Counted from the stretch's first letter, positions 46,507 to 58,400 are shown. The stretch is 64,000 nucleotides of DNA from Schistosoma mansoni (GCF_000237925.1 NC_031497.1:7118831-7182830); one strand, 5' to 3'. The notes: a model not told the origin generated them from the sequence alone. Numbers and translations are program-made.

Positions 46507-47532
46507 CTAAATAGGCTTGAGGTTAATGAGATCTATGATTTTTTTGAGGATAGCACTGTGATTTGGACCATCATGCAAACCGAGGAGTGAAGTAAAATGA
46601 TCTTCATTTGACATATAAAACGTTTCATAGGTAAATTGCAAAGGTGAACCTTGTCCACTTCTGTTTGATGCTTTACTTAACAAGTCCGCTAGTGATTTAG
46701 ATTGTCCCTTCATAGCTGGCGATTCGTACTCTGCCCAAGCAACAATCCAATGAAGTGATTTGCTGAGCAGTAGATTTAGACCATCTTGCATGAAGTGTCG
46801 GATTGGACTGACAGACAAAGCCTCCTCAATCGTTTTAAACTTTATTGCTTTATTTACGTAAGTATGGATAATTGGACGTAGATCATAAACTCCCGACATT
46901 AAAACAAGGTTTCGCAAACAGCATAGCCAATTATTATTTGATTCGAGGTCCATATGAGCCCAATATATCATTTCCAGAACTAAGTGTGCACCGGCAGAAT
47001 GTCCAAATAGGGTTATACGGAGCTTCGTATCATCTAAGTTACCAAACATTTTATGCGTAAGAGTCATAACTTTTTGCATACCGAGACATAGACTTTGTGA
47101 CATCGCTTCCAGTTTTTCTTTTGGAGCTAACCTGTAAGACAAAGAGACAAATATACTATCTGCATTTGTAACAGGAACTGCCCAGTTACTGGATTCTCCC
47201 CATCCAACTAACTGCCAATAACCTCCATGAATATAGACAACAATATTGGTTGGAATTATTGATTGGTCACTTGGGGGAAACCAATCCAAAACATAATCTC
47301 CATATCCATCTTCAAATACCATAGATCCAACAAACGGAACTTTAAAAACACCTTTATCTTTAAACTGCGTCCGTGAAAATTCACTTTGTTTGCGTAAGAG
47401 AGATAAAAGTTGTCCTCTTACATCATCTCCAAGGCAAAATGGCTCTCTGGTTTTAATAAGCCAGTTTGCAGTTCTGTATTGATAATCCAATTCATCAACA
47501 ATTTCTGGTAGACCTTCATCTATAATACCCAT
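46507..47532 (-). CDS. AFMID: Kynurenine formamidase-like α/β hydrolase
   Basis: The 341-aa product resembles arylformamidase, which hydrolyses N-formyl-kynurenine to kynurenine plus formate in tryptophan breakdown, in the cytosol. The oxyanion-hole motif HGGYWQ is at 102-107. The nucleophile elbow GHSAGAH (177-183) has Ser179. VLMSGVYDLRPI at about 210-221 matches the family's VSGVFDLEPI. The catalytic His is in DHF (H312). The acid residue, usually Asp in FDSPE, is Glu270 here (YESPAM). The start agrees with the family N-terminus (ELDYQYRTANW against LENQYCPSRW). A TTTTTTAG acceptor just upstream (exon could begin at 47550) suggests an upstream 5' UTR exon or trans-splice site, and an in-frame TAG precedes it. 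The whole coding region is one exon. An alternative is a related esterase of the same fold. Confidence 0.88.
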   Translation of the reverse strand: MGIIDEGLPEIVDELDYQYRTANWLIKTREPFCLGDDVRGQLLSLLRKQSEFSRTQFKDKGVFKVPFVGSMVFEDGYGDYVLDWFPPSDQSIIPTNIVVYIHGGYWQLVGWGESSNWAVPVTNADSIFVSLSYRLAPKEKLEAMSQSLCLGMQKVMTLTHKMFGNLDDTKLRITLFGHSAGAHLVLEMIYWAHMDLESNNNWLCCLRNLVLMSGVYDLRPIIHTYVNKAIKFKTIEEALSVSPIRHFMQDGLNLLLSKSLHWIVAWAEYESPAMKGQSKSLADLLSKASNRSGQGSPLQFTYETFYMSNEDHFTSLLGLHDGPNHSAILKKIIDLINLKPI

Positions 47533-47550
47533 GGATTCCGTGCTAATTCC

Positions 47551-48510
47551 CTAAAAAATAAAACATAAATAGCAGTCATATTAAAGTTTGTTATCGCAAC
47601 GGTTGTTAAGTGAGAACTAGAATTGTATGCGCAGCATTATATTTAAGAGCGATAACTAGTGTACCGTGCGAGAAGCGGACAAAACGGCAACACACAGTCA
47701 AGGTTAGGTTTTAAAAATCATTTTGCAGTCAATAACAGTACTTGTACAAATTACATGAAACTATGGAAAATGTGAATAATGACAAAAGTCATTTAGAAAA
47801 CACGTTTATGTCAGCCATCTCTACATAGTCCCCCCCCCCGGTGTTCGGAGGCAATCCTGTTGCAAAATAATGAATGGAAAGGAGAATATACGCACACAAA
47901 AATATGTGGTGTTTCACGAAAAATATTGTGCCAATACATATTTGTATATTAGGAAATGTAGGATATGCGCACCTTCATATATGTACTGTAGCTGGAGAAC
48001 ACTACCCTGTTTGCATAAATCCTCTCTAGGAAATCTAGTGCTGTATACCCGTCAAAAATTATAGCTCGCAAACAACAGTAAAATTAGACACACTTTTCAG
48101 AGATAGCATATACTTGTGGTTGTAGAACAATAACAACAAACCGTTGAGCATTCTGACAAATTAGTAACATAATGACAATCAGTGAAGACCCTGAAGAGAT
48201 AATATTTTAAACGTAAGTAAATGAAGGAAAGATATTAGGCACGTTGTTAAAAGCTTAAGTTGCCATAAAAAAATAAATTGGAACTATTTCAGTGGTGGAG
48301 ATTGGAGACAATGACCAAACTCAGCATAGAAACACATACATACTGGTAGTTCACAAAATCTAGGAGTCAACATTGACTTCTAGCTGTCGAACGTAGTGTG
48401 TCACAAATATCTAATCAACCTTTATTACTACATAATCTAAACTGCCTTTATAGATCGTTAACTAACTGAATTACTTAACACAAAACACCAACGTCTAGCT
48501 AAAAGACAAA
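47551..48510. other. Upstream flank of the formamidase gene
   Basis: The stretch presumably holds the promoter of the minus-strand gene. I see no second coding exon. A C10 run lies at about 47829. Confidence 0.4.
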
Positions 48511-48514
48511 GAGT

Positions 48515-48640
48515 GGGTTAGCGGGTTCTAACGATTCAGATGAAAGTCTGATCCACAAGGCAGTGGCGCATCGCGAGGAGATGCATTTGTTCCCTCAGGG
48601 TACTAGAGCCCGTTCATCAACTACACCCCTAGATCCTAGG
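48515..48640 (-). repeat. R2 repeat, partial copy
   Basis: A short stretch shares GTCTGATCCACAAGGCAGTG, GAGGAGATGCA and TACTAGAGCCC with the longer R2 copies at 49.6, 53.0 and 55.0 kb, and has lost the material between. Confidence 0.65.
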
Positions 48641-48644
48641 ATTG

Positions 48645-49550
48645 AAAAGGAAAATTATAAAGTCTATAACTGTTGTGTGACTCCATTTACATTTTATCTA
48701 CAGTGACAAGATATTCGGAACTAGTTCATAGATAGACGTTAGTAGGTATGACGTATTGTAATACATTGTTGAATGATGCGCCGCGTGTTTGTAAAAATAG
48801 TAATGACGAAGTATAAAGAAAAAAATCATATGTATTTTCCCAAAAAGGGAAAGGATTATCACAGGTTCCGAGAAATGCATTTACGAATGAAAAATAAGGA
48901 TAAGATATTTAATTTATTTGAAAAACTAGTTGACATGACAGGTAGACAAAAGTTTTTTTGAAAATTATCACAAATCCAGCCAGAATTGTATGAACACATG
49001 TAAGTGACAAAGATAGATCTCATTCGTCAATACTAAATAGTCGACAGCAACAGGGAGTAGTCTTCATGAGTTGGAATTTCTCGGATTTGGAAAGAGACTC
49101 CATCTCCTTCACTAAAACCGGAAGAAAATACAACAATTGTTAAAGTGATTAATAAGGATTTAGTTGATTCGGAAGTAATTGTTATCATTGGGCTACATCT
49201 ACTGGAGGATTATAAAGTAATTGACTTAACAGTTTGAGCATTCAACTTTCGATCTGTAAGTTGTGGTTTCAAAAATTACTGATATATACTTCTGTAACCG
49301 AGTAGTATCGCTGATAATGCACAAAAGTGATTATTAAGTAATGTCCAGGTTTTATTAACTATTGAAAATTAGTATTAGGGAGCTATTTCATCCTATGATT
49401 AACGACTTGAGTTCTACTGGGTCGAGTCGATTGCTTGATTGGTGAGCCCTCGATGACCGGTAAACAAATGCACAGAAATAACATTAGGTGGTAGTTGTAC
49501 TGTGTCACAAACTGACAAGCTGGAAAGCATGAATCACTAGAAAATCATTA
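48645..49550. other. No feature recognised
   Basis: A 62-codon plus frame at 48773-48961 is lysine-rich and has no family character. Nothing else was recognised. Confidence 0.4.
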
Positions 49551-49557
49551 TTATTTG

Positions 49558-50105
49558 GACACATAAATATTGGTACAAGGGGGCACCAGATATATATGCG
49601 CCGCACTTTCAGTAAATATCTTCATTTCAATCTATTTGTGCGTGGGCTGTGATACTGTCCGAGTGCCAAGACCGAAACAGACGGTTTCCTAAGGGGGCCA
49701 CACTCAGAGCCTTTGACCTAAAGGTCTGATCCACAAGGCAGTGAAGCATCGTGAGGAGATGCAGTCCCATGGTAGCCGATGACCAACGATTGATTCATAC
49801 GCCATTTGTTCTTTCAGGATACTAGAGCCCATGTGCACCATTGGTATGGAATTAGGGTTTCCCAACTCCCCTAGGTGAACGCGCCGTCTCCACCGACCCG
49901 GTTAAAGCTCCGGACATTCGCTTTTCGTCCTCTCAATTTCGTAAACAACAGTAATGCCACGAGAAGGCAATGAGTAGGGACCTCTCTGGCAGAGGTTGTA
50001 TACGCGTGGCCGTGTGAGAGCATTTCGAGAGGGAGGGCGGCCCCTCCCCACTCTCGGCCGTGCCAGGGCATTTGAGGGCTTTTGCATGATATCGCGACCA
50101 ATCAA
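49558..50105 (-). repeat. R2 repeat, longest copy
   Basis: In the sense defined by the short ORF of the other copies, this minus-strand copy runs from GGTCGCGATATCATGC (about 50102) through CTGCCTTCTCGTGGCATTA-like sequence and AACCGGGTCGGTGGAGACGG to GGTACCAATATTTATGTGT-type sequence at 49558. It is much less AT-rich than its surroundings. The short ORF open in the other two copies is interrupted here, so this copy is older. The 67- and 76-codon minus frames at 49871-50105 belong to the repeat. Confidence 0.75.
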
Positions 50106-50109
50106 AATC

Positions 50110-51320
50110 TGAAGATCACAAGTAAAATTCTGTGTGGGCTCTTCAGTACGAGCTCATCATAATTGTTAGAGGTTTTAAAAATAATTCAGTCACTCTGGCA
50201 TATATTTATTTGAAACCAATGAACTTTTATTTAAGGCTGATTTATAGGAAAGTGTTAAATGTTTATTGCGGATCCAAAAATAAAAAACAAGTGAACATAA
50301 ATTTATGGGAAATAGAACAAGCGTGGTGCTGTGGTTAAAACTTAGGGGGAAAATCTACTTAACGGTTAATAACACTGTATCAGCCTACCTAATCTTTACA
50401 TAAAGCAAGAGCAATTGTAGAAGAATGATATGGACTTTTTTATTTCATGGGTTCTCTACAAGCTGTTTACAACTTAAGAATTTTAGGACGTGATAAATGA
50501 AAATAACCAACACTGGAATTCACTTTTTGAGAGATTAGTATTTATATTTCTAACATACATTTATGGTATTTCCGCACTCTCTTAATTATAAGCTTTCATT
50601 CGATTCATTAACTGTTGTTAACTCATTTTCTGTTCTCAAAGTATTTTAAATTTACTATAGAACTCACTACTCCGTAAATGTCCTAGTTAGGCACTTACTG
50701 TAATTTCTTATCCATAGTGAGTTGTGGTTCAGTAATTTATGTATAATAATTATATTAGTTTTTAATTTAGATATACAGAGATTATATTGGTTGTTGCATT
50801 TTTGTGTTCTGATTAGAGCTTGGTAACAGTGACTCGGTGCTGGAAATAAGTATTTGCATACCAGGTCACTTAGTGACAGAATCAATGTTATTGATTCAAG
50901 CTTTCCAGCACACTGGACTAGCACCAGCTTTTTCTCAAGTAGTAGATGTACTTTATAACAAAAACGCTCTCATTAATGAGCATTAATAAATAAGTATACA
51001 AAATTCATAAGATGTTAATATGATTGAACCTTTATATGTTAAATAATACAAATATTTCAGAAGTATGTTGAAACGAGAAAATACGTCACTGAAAAAACCG
51101 CCTTCTTATTAAGCTGCATTATTGAGACTTTCTGATGTTATGATATAATGTACACTACCTTTTTTCAATAATCATTGCTACTATTTTCAAGTTGTAAGCA
51201 GCTGCAGTGCATCTACAGCATAAATGAACCCATATTATACTATTACAATAGTTGTCTCAGATTCGTCTAAACTTATAAATAGGAAACATTAAATGAAATA
51301 GCGCAAATAGATATTTTTGT
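50110..51320. other. 3' flank of the DHHC gene
   Basis: A further C-terminal exon of the DHHC gene could lie here (family members usually continue with LGDG after WLLPVFSS), but I could not find one. No other gene was recognised. Confidence 0.35.
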
Positions 51321-51324
51321 AATC

Positions 51325-54300
51325 TTACCTAGAAAATACAGGCAACAGCCAATGCTTGATGTTATTACCAAATATTTGAAGAAAATTATTCTTCCACCCA
51401 AGATTAAAACCGTATATACGATGACTGTTACCACGAAAATTCGGTGGCCGAAAATATTCTAGCGTAGACTTATTTTTAAATACTAAATACGTATGGAATA
51501 GGAGCAGGATTAACAGTGCCATTGCAAACACAGCCGATAAAAGCGACAGAGTAAATGCACAAAACAAATCCCACGATCGATTATTAGCAACACTAGTAGT
51601 TCGAATCTAAGCAATAAGATTATGACAATAAATAATGAAATTTCACACAATTTACCTTTAGGTATTTTAGCAAGTAGGATAAAGCAAATAGAAAACATAG
51701 TACACAATACAGAAAACCGTAGAAGATAAGTAACATGAAATATTTATAATTATGGTAACCAACACAGTTATTTATCCAAGGACAATGATGATCCATTTTC
51801 GGAACACATCTATGGAAGAAAACAAATAAAGGATTTTTTATAAACATAGATTTCATCACCATCTTGAAGAGAGTCAGAAAAAAGATTTAAACAGAATAGC
51901 ATGAATTCATTATATTCCATCTAGTTTTCGTCAGCTGCTTACAACCTATGACATTTAAAAATCACAATTACAAAATAGTTTTAACTTTCTTACATGAGAG
52001 TTTAGTTGGAAGTTACTTTGAAGATATATCAGTATAGTATAGCAAGGGTGTAAGTAAATTTAATAGACTGAATGAAATATTGTAAATATATGCTTTATAT
52101 AAAACAACATTCTACAACGTTGATAGTAACAAAGGTTCAAAGGGCTAGAAACAAGTGGTTAAATAACGAGTAAACGTTGATAATAAGAAATAAATTGAGT
52201 AAGCTCAGTCAATTGAAGTAAGATTACTGATGTAGAAGACAGTCGAAGTAAAAAACGTAGTGATGCAAGCAGTTGAAAAAAAGAGTTGGACAAATTCTTA
52301 TGCAATGAAGTATTTTTCACCACTCTAAAGAAAGATTAACAGCTACTTCCTTCTGAACACATAAACTAGGTTTCTGAAGCTTGGTAGGAACGGCTTCAGA
52401 AGACTAAAGCTTGAATGTTTATTAATCCACTCAAGGTTAGGAGGCGATGAATACAGCACTCAAATTTCGGAAAATGGCAGTACCAACTTGACCATAGATA
52501 TCCTTAATCAAAGAGATGGGAAAAGGTTTGCTTAACGGCTCCTCGTTAGAATATACGCAATTTATGTAGTAAAGTACAGACCATCTTCCCAATCTTACGG
52601 TATGAAAAAGAATATGAATGAAATATTTGATCACAACAAATCAATTACATAAAGTAAACTGAATAGGTATAATATTTGGTAGTTTTTGCAGTAATGATAA
52701 AATTACAGAACAGTGAACATGTTCATCGTGAGCGAATGCTACAGTGATTCAATCAATGATCCAGTTTTCTTCAACTAAACGAACCCTGTCTAGTTAAGCA
52801 TGAGCAGGATAGAACTTTTTGTGAATGAAATTAAAAAAGTCGATGTCAGTCAACAACCAAGTACACCGTGTATACCATTTGAGTCACAGAGTATATGACG
52901 GTAGATAATGTCGTCCAGCTAGAAAAGTCGAGGTTACGAAAAGTTTGTCATTTTAAACTAGATGTTTTACCGTACGTTTTAACAAGTTTATTATTTATTT
53001 ATTTGTTTAAACACATAAATATTGGTACAAGGGGGCACCAGATAAATATGCGCCTCACAAATCTCATTCGATTTGTGTGAGGGCTGTGATACTGCCCAGA
53101 TGCCCAAACTGAAGCAGGTGGTTTTCTTAGGGAGCCACACCCGGAGCCTTTGACCTAAAGGTCTGATCCACAAGGCAGTGAAGCATCGTGAGGAGATGCA
53201 GTCCCATGGTAGCCGATGACCAACGATTGATCCATACGCCATTTGTTCTTTCAGGATACTAGAGCCCATGTGCACCATTGGTATGGAATTAGGGTTTCCC
53301 AACTCCCCTAGGTGAACGCGCCGTCTCCACCGACCCGGTTAAAGCTCCGGACATTCGCTTTTCGTCCTCTCAATTTCATAAACAACAGTAATGCCACGAG
53401 AAGGCAGTGAGTAGGACTTCCCTGGCAGAGGCTATATATTAGCAAGTGACCATTTCTATACAGTTTAGGGAACAATGTAACTGTCCACTGACTAACAAAT
53501 TCATTTTATTTCTCAATGTGGAAGCAAACACAGCCGATTCAAACAAATGATCCAATAACTAGAAACTAAAAAGATATATCCCTATGCCTGTGCATAATAT
53601 GCATAATTCAATTAGTTCCCAAATACGATAAGGCTTTATAAAAAAGGGACGTATCAGGTGAACGGTTAAAATGTAAATATACCTCATACAACTTGAACAA
53701 TGATGTGTACGATCTGGCTTTAAAAGAAAGCATATATCACAGAATTGGGCATTGAATCTTTTCCCAACAGTAAGTAAAGGTAACTGTTTTGTAACGGACA
53801 AATTATTCACGAATTCTGACCGATCGTGATCATTTTCCAGCTCTATAAAACATTTTGTTTCATTGGCAGTAAGATAAAACTAAGAAGAATACTGATATAA
53901 GGTTTACAGTAAACATACGTTTTTCGGTATTGTAGTTATCTGGGTATATGTTGACTTCCAAAATGACCAAAGAAATAGGATGAACAAAACGTGGTATGGA
54001 GCGAAGAAAAATACTGTAAAATAATGGGATATTATTTAACGGACAACTTACACAACAGAAATGTGCTAGTGATTAAATCTACATAATAGTTCATGAGATT
54101 ATAAAACAGTTGGATTTCAACGCTACCTTGGATTACAACAAAAGTAACTACATAGTATGACCAGCTTATAATCAGCAAAATAAGTGCAGCTGGAATCGCT
54201 GAACAGAATTTGCTTAATTCTTGCACACATATTGATAAACGGTGTTTAGAATACACATCTGGAAGATAGATGTATTTCATTTGATTTCCATTCATCACAT

Positions 54301-54379
54301 TGTCACAAATATCTAACAGGGTTATACATAAAAAAGTAAATGTTATAGACGAAAAAGTCAACTTATAAAAGTTTAACAT
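51325..54379 (-). CDS. DHHC palmitoyltransferase, ZDHHC2/15/20 type
   Basis: Five minus-strand exons: 54379-54127, 54013-53919, 53879-53683, 51809-51656 and 51606-51325. Introns are 113, 39, 1873 and 49 nt. The product is about 326 aa; it S-acylates cysteines of membrane proteins, probably at Golgi or plasma membrane. TM1 is near 59-83 ([18 protein letters not shown]) and TM2 near 86-104 ([14 protein letters not shown]). The zinc-binding Cys-rich domain starts at CDIC (163-166), continues [13 protein letters not shown], and reaches catalytic DHHC at 188-191, then [10 protein letters not shown]3 and TM4 follow. STLE (280-283) stands for the family TTxE, and [11 protein letters not shown] with KHWLLPVFS matches the ZDHHC20-type tail. 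The Cys-rich domain is split across exons 3 and 4 (AG|A gives Arg182). The ATG at 54379 is tentative: the N-terminus is longer than usual. The listed end reads AGG TAA, but AG|GTAAG is also a good donor to an unseen exon. Confidence 0.88.
53009..53440 (-). repeat. R2 repeat inside the DHHC gene
   Basis: This copy lies in the 1.87-kb third intron of the DHHC gene. Read on the minus strand it carries an open frame (53302-52991: [45 protein letters not shown]) that is almost the same as in the inverted copy at 54968-55481. Its sense-5' end is truncated near 53440 relative to the other copies. Confidence 0.85.
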
Positions 54380-54504
54380 AAGTACTATGGCGTGGGTTAC
54401 TCATATCCACACTAGTATATGACGATGGTCAGACATATGTATTTCAGTAGAAGATCGATAAGGAAAGAACTGAGACGAAACGCAATCGGTATGAAAATGC
54501 ATGA

Positions 54505-54655
54505 ACAATGAAATCTGAGACAGTGGACCGATATTTGCAAATTAACTGTTTACTGTATGGTTGTCAGATTTTAGTGAAATATTCTGTAAATTTGTGTCAA
54601 ATACATTCGATTGTTCCCACTTGTGTTCTTGTTCATTACAATAAATGTCAATTGG
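54505..54655 (-). repeat. R1 dispersed repeat, copy 6 (truncated)
   Basis: The minus strand reads TTGTAATGAACAAGAACAC, AAGTGGGAACAATCGAATG, AATTTACAGAATATTTCAC, AACCATACAGTAAACAG and TTTGCAAATA, then stops. It is the first half of R1, just upstream of DHHC exon 1. Confidence 0.75.
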
Positions 54656-54967
54656 GACCAAAAGTATCCACGTTAATAAAAATCACAGCCAGCAGGAATA
54701 TGTATAGAGCTACAGAGCAGCAAATTCAAGCGCCATAGAGATCTGATCCCAGAACAAAACTGCTGAGTAAAGAATTCACCGAGGAGAGTTATAAAGCACT
54801 GAAATCAAACCAAAAAACCGAGGAAATATAGAATCTCAGGGAAAACAACCAGTTCGAAGTAAATACGGTCACTGATGTTATCATAGTACTAAAGAAACAA
54901 AGTGAAAATATAAGAACTATAAATGACTAAACTGGTTTCGTAAACTCCAACTAATCACATTATATTA

Positions 54968-55481
54968 GCCCCCAAATGCCCTGGTACGGTCGAGAGTGGG
55001 GAGAGTCCGCTCTACCTCTCGAAATGCTCTCATATGGCCACGCGCATATAGCCTCTGCCAGGGAAGTCCTACTCACTGCCTTCTCGTGGCATTACTGTTG
55101 TTTATGAAATTGAGAGGACGAAAAGCGAATGTCCGGAGCTTTAACCGGGTCGGTGGAGACGGCGCGTTCACCTAGGGGAGTTGGGAAACCCTAATTCCAT
55201 ACCAATGGTGTACATGGGCTCTAGTATCCTGAAAGAACAAATGGCGTATGAATCAATCGTTGGTCATCGGCTACCATGGGACTGCATCTCCTCACGATGC
55301 TTCACTGCCTTGTGGATCAGACCTTTAGGTCAAAGGCTCCGGGTGTGGCTCCCTAAGAAAACCACCTGCTTCAGTTTGGGCATCTGGGCAGTATCACAGC
55401 CCTCACACAAATCGAATGAGATTTGTGCGGCACATATGTATTCGGTGCCCCTTTGTACCAATATTTATGTGTTCAAACAAA
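54968..55481 (+). repeat. R2 repeat, inverted partner copy
   Basis: The copy runs from CCCCCAAATGCCCTGG to CCAATATTTATGTGTTCAAAC. An open frame of 107 codons at 55181-55504 starts [13 protein letters not shown] and includes [13 protein letters not shown] and [14 protein letters not shown]. It differs from the 53-kb copy at a handful of residues. The product matches no family I know. The frame may be open simply because the two copies are young. The copy lies just upstream of the DHHC gene and in opposite orientation to the intronic copy. Confidence 0.85.
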
Positions 55482-55484
55482 ACA

Positions 55485-57220
55485 CTATATTATCAATGCC
55501 ATAAAATATACTTTGTAGTATTTGGTATAGCCACTACTAGCTTTTTATGTTTTCTTTTAGCAACCCTTCATGGTTTATACTTCACTGAAACTACAAAATA
55601 ATTAGATTTATTCACGGAAGAAAAACATAAAAGCAGTTCAGTGAAGGAAATTAACTTTACAATGTCATCACTTAAATCTGCGAAATTCTATTTGCAGTCA
55701 TAGACAAATCAACTAAAGTTTTTTCTTACGCCTCCTGCAAGATCTGAGTAGTACTTTGGGTAAGGTAGAAAAATACATCGAAAAGAACAAATAGCAAGAG
55801 TCATGTCTCTTGGAACGACAGGTTATAAATACAGCAGAAACTGTCCGGATTCGGTGAATTTCCACAAAGAGACACTACCTTAAGAACGAGATTTACATTG
55901 AAAATTATGGGGCGACTCGGTACAGTGTAATAGCTCGTTTTTAATGCCAGATAAAAGTATATTATTTATATGACCAATACAAAGACTTGAGAAATTCTAC
56001 CACAAAGTTACTAATATTTCACTATGCCTAATTATAAATATACTGTCCTCAATGGAAATTTTCAAGTTAGTAATTAATATTCAAACCGACCATTTTGGTA
56101 ATGATGTACGGGTCGGTTTTAGTTAGGAAATGTAACATCACATCTCGATTTATACGTCCCATTGGTAAAGTGCTATTCTCTTTTTGACATATCGTTTAAA
56201 TGGACATTTTCCGTACTCTCCAACAATATTATGCCTGTGTAGTTAACATTAGAGAGCAGGTGCATCACAGACTATAGTTGCTAATTTTTTTCCTTTACGG
56301 ACTATCAAACATCCCGATGGTAGGCACACCTTACAACTAGGTCAAGATATATTAAGACAACGTTTTGAGATCGGTAAACTTTTCTTTACAGACATCCACA
56401 GAGGTGTACTACGTAGCTAGTACTAAAATATGTTGGGCAAGAATAACACACATCAATGTAGGAATTTTCAGATTTCATTTATCAGTGGAGTGATCTACTT
56501 TATAAAAAATCTAAGCACCCATTGTACATTCACGAATATACTTGTAAGATGAATGGACTGACATTACAGACCAAAAGGCCCAAGACGTAAACATCGTAAT
56601 CCTATTAATCATTGGCAGAGAGAGAGAGAGAGAAAGTCTCAATACTTGTATGATTTCGCTTATTTAGATGTAACAAAAATGCAAAAAAATGTGTAATCAA
56701 GTTGTTTATCTTAAGTTTATACTCCTGGAGAGACCTATTTCCTCGATAGCCGAGCCCAATATCTGTAAAACTTTCTGTCAGTAACTTTAACAAAGAATGA
56801 CATCGCATTAATTTCCGCATACAAGCCTAGTCGTGAAGGAACAAGAGAGTTAATTGTGTGTGAAATTGTCTCCATGATTACAGATTAGCGAAAATACGTT
56901 CAAATGTACGAAGATTTGTCGTAGCTATCTTCGACTTGTTTTCTAATTTTAAGATCTCGACTACAAAGAGTGTGCCTATTAGTAATACGTCAAACGTCGG
57001 TGGGTTGTCGCAGTTTCATTTACTTATGTCAACTGAGGAGAAATTGGGGACTTTGAAGTCATGTCGTTAAGACGATAAGGGGGATGTACTTGTAAAACTG
57101 AGTATTAGTTCCATAATTCATTTACATTTTCAAAGGAAAAAGTTGCCAAACTCATGAGTGACAATTGGAAGATGTCCAGAAAGTATATCCTACCCAACCT
57201 AAGCCATAAATCTATGAAAC
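55485..57220. other. No feature recognised
   Basis: A short (GA)8 run lies at about 56617-56633. No gene was recognised. Confidence 0.4.
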
Positions 57221-57221
57221 T

Positions 57222-57457
57222 AGGATTAACTGTGAGACTATAACTTATGAACGATCTTTGAGAAACCCCATTGACTTCGAGGCAACTCACCTGCTCATCA
57301 TGGTCAAAAGGGGGTTATGAAGTAATATGATGAATAAGGATTAAGATATAGAGTAAGACTATAATTTATGGACGACCTTTGAGCGACGCCAAAGTGACCT
57401 TGAGGATGTCTACCTAATGACTAGGACCAAATGAGGGTTATAGACCAGTATGAGGAA
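57222..57457. repeat. Two-unit tandem repeat, period about 118 bp
   Basis: The units are 57222-57336 and 57337-57457. Shared blocks in order are AGGATTAA, AGACTATAA, TTATG.ACGA, CTTTGAG, GACTTCGAGG/GACCTTGAGG, and GGGTTAT followed by AGTATGA. They are diverged by roughly a quarter, and no ORF is shared. Confidence 0.7.
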
Positions 57458-57459
57458 TT

Positions 57460-58135
57460 ATAATTATGATTTACCGTTGATAGTTAAGGTCACGAACTGA
57501 CGGCTATAATGCCAAGACTTTATTGAGCAAAATAGATGAGTGAACTTCGCGGCAAAACTTTTTACCTTATACCCGATTGGTTCATCCATAAATTAAAGTT
57601 TCGCCGACCGATTGATACTGATCCTATACAGTATCGAGAGGGTGAAAATTTGTGGTTTGCCCTGTGAGAACACTAACGACCAAGTTCTTAACAGTGGGTG
57701 TTTACAAAAGAAGTGATGCCAAAATCTACATGGTAGTGCAAAGTTTCTTCATTTTATGATGGATAAACTACACAGGCTTTATCAAATAACAAAATATAAT
57801 GTATATGATAATTCTCCCTTTCATTTACTAGGTCCATAGATCAAATTTATTGAACTTAAGTTCGAGTCTTACCTCTTAAAACATTCTGGTGACGGATGCG
57901 TCAGACAGTTCCCGCCATAACCGTTGAATGGTACCGCAGTTCAGGGTTCAGTTGAGGAAAATTCTGAATCACGATGACAACGGAGTTGCTTAACTTTAGT
58001 GTCAACTCCTTGAAGTTGTTTGTGCTCTAGTTAACTTTTTAGATTTGATTATTTTTACACATCTCAAAAGCTTTTACTCTATAGTAACCTATTTTTCTCA
58101 ACGAGAACGTGATTGGTATAATGGAAACAATTATT
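57460..58135. other. No feature recognised
   Basis: No gene or clear repeat was recognised. Confidence 0.4.
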
Positions 58136-58139
58136 ATTA

Positions 58140-58400
58140 TAACCAATTGTACCAGTGATTGTTTTACTGTACTCATTTTGTTAAACTGTATCAAAATCAC
58201 TTTTCGTTCCGTCGCCCATCTTGTTCGTTCAAACTTTCTTACGCTCTGTTCTCTTTGCCTGGACCCATTGGCACGTCTCGGTATTCTTTCGATACCAGGA
58301 GATCGCCAATAAATATACTTTATCTGGATCAATTACAGCCTTCTGTTTAACGACCTATCGAAGGAACCAAGTCATTTTCGGGTGCGTAATCTTCATCTAG
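58140..58400 (+). mobile_element. LTR-like fossil, family B, plus copy
   Basis: The segment begins TTGTACCAGTGATTGTTTTAC, carries GTCTCGGTATTCTTTCGATAC followed by CCAATAAATATAC (polyadenylation-like), and ends near CTATCGAAGGAACC. The first half and the CTCGGTATT block match the minus-strand copy at 38905-39200. It is old, isolated and non-coding. Confidence 0.45.
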
